From Microbacterium marinum (GTDB taxonomy: Bacteria; Actinomycetota; Actinomycetes; Actinomycetales; Microbacteriaceae): 64,000 bases of DNA. Where the stretch lies: assembly GCF_014204835.1 (NCBI RefSeq), contig NZ_JACHMD010000001.1, forward strand, positions 372,001 through 436,000, in the 5' to 3' direction. The notes under the pieces are model-generated. The model searched no databases and had not been told where the DNA came from. It worked only from the letters and a program-made list of their open reading frames with translations. Of the stretch, positions 59,276 to 64,000 are shown in pieces (position 1 is the stretch's first letter; each line of letters begins with the position of its first letter). Position numbers and translations under genes: made by a program.

Positions 59276-59488
59276 ATGAAGTCATCACGCACTGCTGGCG
59301 TCGCTGTCGCCGCCATCAGCATGCTCATTCTCGCCGGCTGCGCCAGCAGCGGCGAGGAGCCCACTGACAACGGCACCGAACCGGCCGCCGAGCTCAGCTC
59401 CGAGGCGCAGGCGGCCAAGGACATCGTCGACGCGGCATCCGTCTCCGTCGAGGAGTTCACAGCCCCCGGCCCGGTGTTCGACGGCACC
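59276..59488 (+). pseudogene. ABC substrate-binding lipoprotein, 5' fragment
   Basis: MKSSRTAGVAVAAISMLILA then GCASSGEEPTD is a clear lipoprotein signal with lipobox LILAGC. The mature N terminus of a sugar-type binding protein follows (AAKDIVDAASVSVEEFTAPG). At 59488 the frame runs without interruption into the 3' half of the split methyltransferase, so the DNA encodes an accidental lipoprotein-methyltransferase chimera of 180 residues. The upstream gap 59208-59275 holds two ACCCGAACACAAGCAA-like repeats. Confidence 0.85.
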
Positions 59489-59818
59489 GGCGGCCACCTC
59501 GTCGTCGCCCGTTCCCACCCAATCCGATTCGCTGTGGAACGGTCGGAGGCGGAGCACATCCCGTTGGCCGTTGCGTACCGCGCCTCTTCTCCCTTTACCT
59601 ACCCCGCGACGTGGGGAACCGGCACCGTCACACACCGCACGTTTACGTTCCGCGAGACTCTTCAGCCCGCGTTGAATGCGGGGTTCCTCCTGGACGAGAT
59701 TGATGAGCCGTTGCCAACTCGCCAGCTGCGGGAGATCAGCCCCGAACGCGCCGCGTGGATGGACAGCCACGTCGGGATCATCATCTACCGCTTCCGCAAA
59801 CCACTCGATGGGCGCTGA
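59489..59818 (+). pseudogene. SAM-dependent methyltransferase, 3' part (109 codons)
   Basis: The frame continues the methyltransferase broken at 16288: GGHLVVARSHPIRFAVERSE (beta-5 and following helix), TYPATWGTGTVTHRTFTFRE, PALNAGFLLDEIDEP and VGIIIYRFRKPLDGR before TGA at 59816-59818. GG-L-V--SHP after VFEAVVP is the usual form of class I methyltransferases. The combined 239-residue product would be of normal length. Here it is read only as a tail on the binding-protein fragment. Confidence 0.82.
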
Positions 59819-59906
59819 TTCGTACGGTCAGGGATCGATTGTGGGAACTCGGCGGAGCCGCTTCGGCGGACAAGTTGTGCTCCGGAAGCGCCTGGAGTCC
59901 CGCGGG

Positions 59907-61291
59907 GTGGTGGTCTTTCGGGCCCGCGGCGTCGTGACCGCGACGGGGTGAGCCATCGTGCGATGGTCAGTGAGAACGACCAAGAACTCACACAGAAAGA
60001 CGACACCGCACGATGGCTCTTGACCAGTCTGCCCTCCTCGAGCTGCTCGGGGAACTGAAGCTCACCGGCACCACCGACCGCATCCGAGCCGCGACCGAGC
60101 GGCTCTACCAGGAGCTGATCGACGCGGAGACAGCCGCATTCATCGGCGCCGCCCCCTACGAGCGCACGAGCGAGCGCACGACTACCCGCAACGGTTCCCG
60201 GCCGCGGGTGCTGTCGACCACGGCTGGGGATCTGGAGTTGCGGATCCCGAAGTTGCGGCAGGGGTCGTTCTTCCCGTCGCTGCTGGAGCGGCGCCGCCGG
60301 GTCGACCAAGCCTTGTTCGCGGTCGTGATGGAGGCCTACCTCCACGGCGTCTCAACCCGGAAGGTCGATGACCTCGTCAAAGCGCTCGGCGCTGACACTG
60401 GCATCTCGAAGTCCGAGGTGTCCCGCATCTGCCAAGGGCTCGACGCCGAGGTCGCATCGTTCCGCGACCGCTCGCTGTCTGACATCGCCTACCCCTACGT
60501 GTTCCTCGACGCGACCTACTGCAAGGTCCGCATCGACCACCGTGTCGTGTCCCAGGCGGTCGTCGTCGCGATCGGCGTCGCCGCTGACGGGCGGCGGGTC
60601 GTGCTGGGCTTCGATGTCGGAGACAGCGAGACCGAGGAGTTCTGGAAGCAGTTCCTGCGCTCGTTGAAGACACGAGGTCTGGGCGGGGTGAAGCTGGTGA
60701 TCTCCGACGCCCACGCCGGACTGAAGAAGGCCGCAGCGACCGTGTTGCAGGGCGCCGCCTGGCAGCGCTGCCGCGTCCACTTCATGCGCAACGTCCTGAC
60801 CGCCCTCCCGAAGGGCCGGCAGGAGATGGTCGCCAGCGTGATCCGCACGATCTTCGCCCAACCCGACGCCGAGCACATCGATGCCCAGTTCGACGAAGTC
60901 GTGCGCATGATCGAGCGCGTCCACCCCAAGACCGCCGTGATGCTCACCGACGCCCGTGACGACATCCTCGCGTTCAAAGCGTTCCCCGCCCGGCATTGGC
61001 GACAGATCTGGTCCACGAACCCGCTGGAACGCCTCAATCGGGAGATCAAGCGCCGCACCGACGTCGTTGGCGTGTTCCCGAACAACGCCGCCCTGCTCCG
61101 CCTGGCCGGCTCCGTCCTCGTCGAGCAACACGACGAATGGGAAGCCGCCGACCGCCGCTACTTCTCCGAAGCCTCCATGACCGAGCTCACCGCGACCACC
61201 CCCACCATCGACGAGGCGGTGATACTCCCCGAGATCACCGCCGCCTAAACTAACGACAGCTGATCATCGCAACGAAGCGAAAGACCACCAC
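59907..61291 (+). mobile_element. IS256-family insertion sequence
   Basis: GTGGTGGTCTTTCG at 59907-59920 and its inverted copy CGAAAGACCACCAC at 61278-61291 bound a 1,385-bp element carrying one transposase gene. The flanking octamers (CCCGCGGG on the left, TCAAACGG on the right) do not match, so no target duplication is visible. This suggests rearrangement after insertion or imprecisely placed ends. A small palindrome CCATCGTGCGATGG lies at 59953-59966 inside the left end. Confidence 0.72.
60013..61248 (+). CDS. IS256-family (Mutator-type) transposase
   Basis: This 411-residue transposase has the DDE layout. The first Asp is in YPYVFLDATYCKVRI (near residue 177), the second in VKLVISDAHAGLKKA, and the Glu in STNPLERLNREIKRRTDVVG. 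The family signature AAWQRCRVHFMRNVL is also present, and an intact N-terminal domain carries GVSTRKVDDLVKALG. It appears full length and potentially active. It sits between the 3' methyltransferase fragment and the copper operon. Confidence 0.95.
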   Translation: MALDQSALLELLGELKLTGTTDRIRAATERLYQELIDAETAAFIGAAPYERTSERTTTRNGSRPRVLSTTAGDLELRIPKLRQGSFFPSLLERRRRVDQALFAVVMEAYLHGVSTRKVDDLVKALGADTGISKSEVSRICQGLDAEVASFRDRSLSDIAYPYVFLDATYCKVRIDHRVVSQAVVVAIGVAADGRRVVLGFDVGDSETEEFWKQFLRSLKTRGLGGVKLVISDAHAGLKKAAATVLQGAAWQRCRVHFMRNVLTALPKGRQEMVASVIRTIFAQPDAEHIDAQFDEVVRMIERVHPKTAVMLTDARDDILAFKAFPARHWRQIWSTNPLERLNREIKRRTDVVGVFPNNAALLRLAGSVLVEQHDEWEAADRRYFSEASMTELTATTPTIDEAVILPEITAA

Positions 61292-61388
61292 TCAAACGGA
61301 CGCGGCCCGGAAGCGCGAACGAGACTCGGACAAATCACGTCGGAATCCCCGCTGTGTGACAGGGGCGGCGCAGACATCTCTGAGCGAT

Positions 61389-61471
61389 CCCTACAGCCGA
61401 TTGTAGGGATTTTTCTAAAATGTCCATTTCGCAGATGAAGTGTCCACGTGGTGTCCATATGGACATTTCGG
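61389..61471 (+). repeat. Repeat copy B: terminator hairpin plus TGTCCA/TGGACA palindromes
   Basis: TCCCTACAGCCGATTGTAGG then GATTTTTCT is a perfect 8-bp hairpin with a T-run. It is followed by ATGTCCATTTCGCAG, GTGTCCACG and the palindrome TGTCCATATGGACA (61453-61466). From TGTAGGG to GGACATTTCG it matches copy A (15785-15870) at all but about eight of roughly 68 positions, in the same orientation. Nothing else is evident in the gap 61472-61620. Confidence 0.65.
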
Positions 61472-61625
61472 TCGGGTGGTTCGGGTGATCTCTCCTGCAG
61501 CAAGGGGATAGCTGCTGGGCGGGAGACGTAATTCACGCACAGGCGGCCGGTTCGAGGCGGTAGGTCTCACGCGATGCCACAAACAAATCTGAGCATGGAC
61601 ACCACGATTTCCTCAGTACTCCGGA

Positions 61626-61641
61626 ATACCCTAGGGGGGTA
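61626..61641. promoter_or_regulatory. CsoR-like copper operator
   Basis: ATACCCTAGGGGGGTA is a near-palindrome of the TACCC-N-GGGGTA type bound by copper-sensing CsoR repressors. It lies 58 bp upstream of the copper chaperone gene. The csoR gene itself is not in the window. Confidence 0.55.
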
Positions 61642-61698
61642 GGGGTGTTAGGGTGGGTGTCGCCGATTCTGGCGCATCACCGACGGAAGGAAACCATC

Positions 61699-61908
61699 AT
61701 GGCCACCAGCGAGTACCAGGTCACCGGCATGACGTGCGGACACTGCGAGATGTCCATCCGTGAAGAGGTCTCCCAGATCCCCGGCGTGGACGAGATCCAG
61801 GTGAGCGCCCAGACCGGCAAGCTCGTCGTGTCTTCCACCAGTGCTCTGGATGACGCCGCCGTGCTGGCCGCGGTCGACGAGGCTGGTTACTCCGCGGTGC
61901 GCGCCTGA
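61699..61908 (+). CDS. copZ: Copper chaperone, heavy-metal-associated domain (CopZ-like)
   Basis: This 69-residue single HMA domain has the metal-binding GMTCGHC at residues 10-16 and the usual beta-alpha-beta-beta-alpha-beta pattern (VSQIPGVDEIQVSAQTGKLV). It binds Cu(I) in the cytosol and delivers it to the CopA-type ATPase two genes downstream. GGAAGGAAACC is the ribosome site. Its stop overlaps the next start by one base. Confidence 0.9.
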   Translation: MATSEYQVTGMTCGHCEMSIREEVSQIPGVDEIQVSAQTGKLVVSSTSALDDAAVLAAVDEAGYSAVRA

Positions 61909-62870
61909 TGAACGCTGCGGGACGACTCAGCCTGTATGGCGCCGGCGTCGTCGTGGCTTTCGGCGGGGCGTTCGGCATCGCGGCAGCTGTCGTCCCGGAC
62001 AGCGCCGTCGCCAACTGGACGGCCGCGGCTGACGACAGCTCGATGGCCGATCACGCCGGCATGACCGGCGAGGACACCGCCGAGACCGCCACCATCCCCG
62101 GCGTCTCCCTCTCCGGTTACGGATACGAACTCAGCCCGATCGCCGCGCCCACCGGAACGGGCGAGTCAGGCGAGTTGAGCTTCCAGATCCTCGACGCTGA
62201 CGGGACTGCGCTGACCGCGTACGAGTCCTCGCATGAGAAGGACCTGCACCTGATCGTGGTGCGCACCGATGGAACCCAGTTCCGGCACGTGCACCCCACG
62301 CTCGACGAGGCCACCGGCACCTGGACGACCTCCTGGGAGTGGACCGAAGCCGGCAGCTACCGGATCTATGCCGACTTCGTGCCGGACGTCGCCGACGGCC
62401 CCGACAAGGTCACCCTGACCCGCACGGTCGACGTCGCGGGCGCGTTCACCCCGAACCCGGCGACCGCCACGTCGACGACAAGCGAGGTCGACGGGTACAC
62501 GGTCACCCTCGATGGGGACCTGACCGCGGGGGAGAGCTCCGAGCTAACCTTGTCGGTCACCCGTGACGGGCAGCCAGTCACCACCCTGCAGCCGTACCTT
62601 GGGGCCTTCGGGCACCTCGTCGCGCTGCGCGATGGGGACCTGGCCTACCTGCACGTGCACGCCGAAGGCGACGACCCGCAGGACGGCGACACCGCCGGAC
62701 CCGACATCCGATTCGCGGCCGAGGCGCCTACCACCGGCCGGTACCTGCTCTACCTCGACTTCCAGGTCGACGGGCAGGTCCACACCGCCGAGTTCGTCGT
62801 GGACGCCGGGCACGGCACCGGCGACACGGACACGGACGACACACACAGCGACACGGGCGACGGTCACTGA
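61908..62870 (+). CDS. Exported heavy-metal-binding domain protein of the copper operon
   Basis: This 320-residue protein has an N-terminal signal/anchor (LYGAGVVVAFGGAFGIAAAVVP). An acidic Met/His-containing stretch follows (DDSSMADHAGMTGED). Two beta-rich repeats each contain a His cluster: LHLIVVRTDGTQFRHVHP near residue 112 and LVALRDGDLAYLHVHAEG near residue 240. The tail is rich in His, Asp and Thr (HSDTGDGH). The paired HL-V and HVH motifs suggest extracytoplasmic Cu binding. The gene sits between CopZ and CopA homologues. Its biochemical role is not established from sequence. Confidence 0.8.
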   Translation: MNAAGRLSLYGAGVVVAFGGAFGIAAAVVPDSAVANWTAAADDSSMADHAGMTGEDTAETATIPGVSLSGYGYELSPIAAPTGTGESGELSFQILDADGTALTAYESSHEKDLHLIVVRTDGTQFRHVHPTLDEATGTWTTSWEWTEAGSYRIYADFVPDVADGPDKVTLTRTVDVAGAFTPNPATATSTTSEVDGYTVTLDGDLTAGESSELTLSVTRDGQPVTTLQPYLGAFGHLVALRDGDLAYLHVHAEGDDPQDGDTAGPDIRFAAEAPTTGRYLLYLDFQVDGQVHTAEFVVDAGHGTGDTDTDDTHSDTGDGH

Positions 62871-62905
62871 CCGCCCCGCGGTGATCTGAGAGAAGAAGGA
62901 ACACC

Positions 62906-64000
62906 ATGAGCACCACAGCCCCCGCAGAACAGACCGCGGACTCCGCCGTCGAACTCCAGATCGGCGGGATGACCTGCGCCTCCTGCGCGATGCGGATCGA
63001 GAAAAAGCTGAACAAGCTCGACGGCGTCGCCGCCACGGTCAACTACGCCACCGAGAAGGCGAAGGTCACCATCCCCGCCGGATACGACCCGGCCCTGCTG
63101 ATCGCCGAGGTCGAGAAGACCGGCTACAGCGCGGCGCTTCCGGCCCCGAAGAAGGCCAAGAACGACACCGCCGAGGGCGGGGACGCGGACGATGCCGACC
63201 CGGAGCTGACCAGCCTCCGCAATCGGCTCATCGTCTCCATCGTCCTGAGCGTCCCGGTCATCGCGATGGCGATGGTCCCCGCCCTGCAGTTCACCTACTG
63301 GCAGTGGGCGTCGTTGGCGCTGGCGGCGCCGGTCATCGTGTGGGCGGCGTTCCCGTTCCACAAGGCGGCGTGGGCGAACCTCAAGCACGGCACCGCGACG
63401 ATGGACACGCTCATCTCGATGGGCACGACCGCCGCGTTCCTGTGGTCGCTGTACGCGCTGTTCTTCGGCACCGCCGGCACCCCCGGGATGACGCACCCGT
63501 TCGAGCTCACCCTCGCCCCCTCGGAAGGAGCCGCGAACATCTACCTCGAAGTCGCCGCCGGGGTGACGATGTTCATCCTCGCCGGCCGCTACTTCGAGAA
63601 GCGGTCCAAGCGTCAGGCCGGCGCCGCGCTGCGCGCGCTGCTCGAGCTCGGCGCGAAGGAAGTATCCGTGCTGCGCGACGGGGTGGAGACGAAGATCCCG
63701 GTCGAGGACCTGCAGGCGGGGGACGAGTTCATCGTCCGCCCGGGCGAGAAGATCGCCACCGACGGTGTCGTGGTTTCCGGCACGTCCGCCGTGGACGCCT
63801 CCATGCTCACCGGCGAATCCGTCCCGGTCGAGGTCGCCGAAGGCGACCCCGTCACCGGAGCCACGGTGAACGCCGGCGGACGCTTGGTAGTTCGCGCCAC
63901 TCGGGTCGGCTCGGACACGCAGCTGGCGCAGATGGCCAAGCTCGTCGAGGACGCCCAGACCGGAAAGGCTGAGGTGCAGCGCCTGGCCGACAAGATCTCC
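62906..64000 (+). CDS. copA: Copper-translocating P1B-type ATPase (3' end beyond the window)
   Basis: The first 365 codons are present. An N-terminal HMA domain has [15 protein letters not shown] near residue 22. Four predicted helices follow ([20 protein letters not shown], the next two, and [18 protein letters not shown]). The actuator-domain motif is [12 protein letters not shown] near residue 305. The CPC membrane motif and the DKTGT phosphorylation site lie beyond the window edge, so the metal choice rests on the HMA motif and the operon. AGAAGGA precedes ATG 62906. Confidence 0.92.
   Translation, partial: MSTTAPAEQTADSAVELQIGGMTCASCAMRIEKKLNKLDGVAATVNYATEKAKVTIPAGYDPALLIAEVEKTGYSAALPAPKKAKNDTAEGGDADDADPELTSLRNRLIVSIVLSVPVIAMAMVPALQFTYWQWASLALAAPVIVWAAFPFHKAAWANLKHGTATMDTLISMGTTAAFLWSLYALFFGTAGTPGMTHPFELTLAPSEGAANIYLEVAAGVTMFILAGRYFEKRSKRQAGAALRALLELGAKEVSVLRDGVETKIPVEDLQAGDEFIVRPGEKIATDGVVVSGTSAVDASMLTGESVPVEVAEGDPVTGATVNAGGRLVVRATRVGSDTQLAQMAKLVEDAQTGKAEVQRLADKIS

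Larger units (their letters stand above)
16289..59488. other. 43.2-kb inserted segment interrupting the methyltransferase gene
   Basis: Joining base 16288 to base 59489 recreates GTC GTT CCG GGC GGC CAC CTC, that is VVPGGHL, a continuous methyltransferase frame with no target duplication and at most one ambiguous base. The segment between carries chromosomal-type sulfur and aromatic catabolic modules. It begins inside a truncated ABC permease and ends inside a truncated lipoprotein gene. No integrase or transposase gene lies near either end. A duplication-free join is compatible with end-joining capture or site-specific recombination; assembly error is the main alternative. Confidence 0.75.

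Noticed and set aside
16289..59488. Integrative conjugative element or prophage
   Set aside because: No integrase, relaxase, type IV secretion, capsid or terminase gene is visible inside the segment, and its ends lie within truncated ABC-transporter genes rather than at att-like sites.

Overview
The window is high-GC actinobacterial DNA. Short overlapping genes (ATGA, GTGA), GTG and TTG starts, cre-type and PcaIJF-type gene sets, an aliphatic-sulfonate/sulfate operon and GTTGAGCGAGCGAAGCG-type intergenic repeats suggest a Microbacterium-like member of the Microbacteriaceae. That taxonomic call is an inference from style. No rRNA, tRNA or CRISPR was seen.

Architecture. The main structural result is that one SAM-dependent methyltransferase gene is cut in two. 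Its first 130 codons are at 15899-16288 and its last 109 codons plus stop are at 59489-59818. Removing exactly 16289-59488 (43,200 bp) restores a continuous, sensible 239-residue reading frame with no duplicated or missing base. The window is therefore a 'backbone' (1-16288 plus 59489-64000) interrupted by a 43.2-kb insertion. Both ends of the insertion lie inside broken ABC-transporter genes. A second junction near 57730, between two 5'-truncated genes, shows that the insertion is itself composite.

Backbone left, 1-15.5 kb: an alicyclic ketone/lactone pathway. It has an esterase, a Baeyer-Villiger monooxygenase, a thioesterase, an AcoR-type regulator, an aldehyde dehydrogenase, an enoyl-CoA hydratase, a 3-hydroxyacyl-CoA dehydrogenase, a Zn alcohol dehydrogenase, a LysR regulator, a frameshifted SDR, a class III CoA-transferase, a glutaryl-CoA-dehydrogenase-like enzyme and a thiolase. 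Read in order these convert a cyclic ketone to lactone, hydroxyacid, dicarboxylate, dicarboxylyl-CoA and acetyl-CoA. A GGTATTGGAC motif lies upstream of, and in the same orientation as, five of its transcription units.

Insertion, 16.3-59.5 kb: (i) a minus-strand sulfur operon (sulfite reductase, cysH, cysD, cysN, sulfonate-type ABC transporter, last gene cut off) with a sirohydrochlorin chelatase; (ii) pobA, an IclR gene and a 3-hydroxybenzoate 4-monooxygenase gene, both enzymes making protocatechuate; (iii) relics of a vanillyl-alcohol-oxidase-type and a carotenoid/lignostilbene-type oxygenase gene beside an intact benzaldehyde dehydrogenase; (iv) ligJ-ligK-ligI-ligAB(fused)-ligC for protocatechuate 4,5-cleavage plus two accessory genes; (v) a complete cre-type alkylphenol module (split PEP-synthase-like kinase, P450, ferredoxin, ferredoxin reductase, SDR, aldehyde dehydrogenase, HD phosphohydrolase) predicted to turn p-cresol-like phenols into 4-hydroxybenzoate; (vi) a damaged luciferase-family/acyl-CoA-dehydrogenase-like organosulfur pair between two repeat elements; (vii) pcaIJF with an IclR regulator; (viii) remnants of a flavin monooxygenase and a sugar-type ABC transporter. 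Modules v, ii and iv together give p-cresol to 4-hydroxybenzoate to protocatechuate to pyruvate plus oxaloacetate.

Backbone right, 59.5-64 kb: the methyltransferase 3' half, an IS256-family element, a second copy of a repeat also found at 15.8 kb, then a copper operon (CsoR-type box, CopZ-like chaperone, exported metal-binding protein, CopA-type ATPase running off the window).
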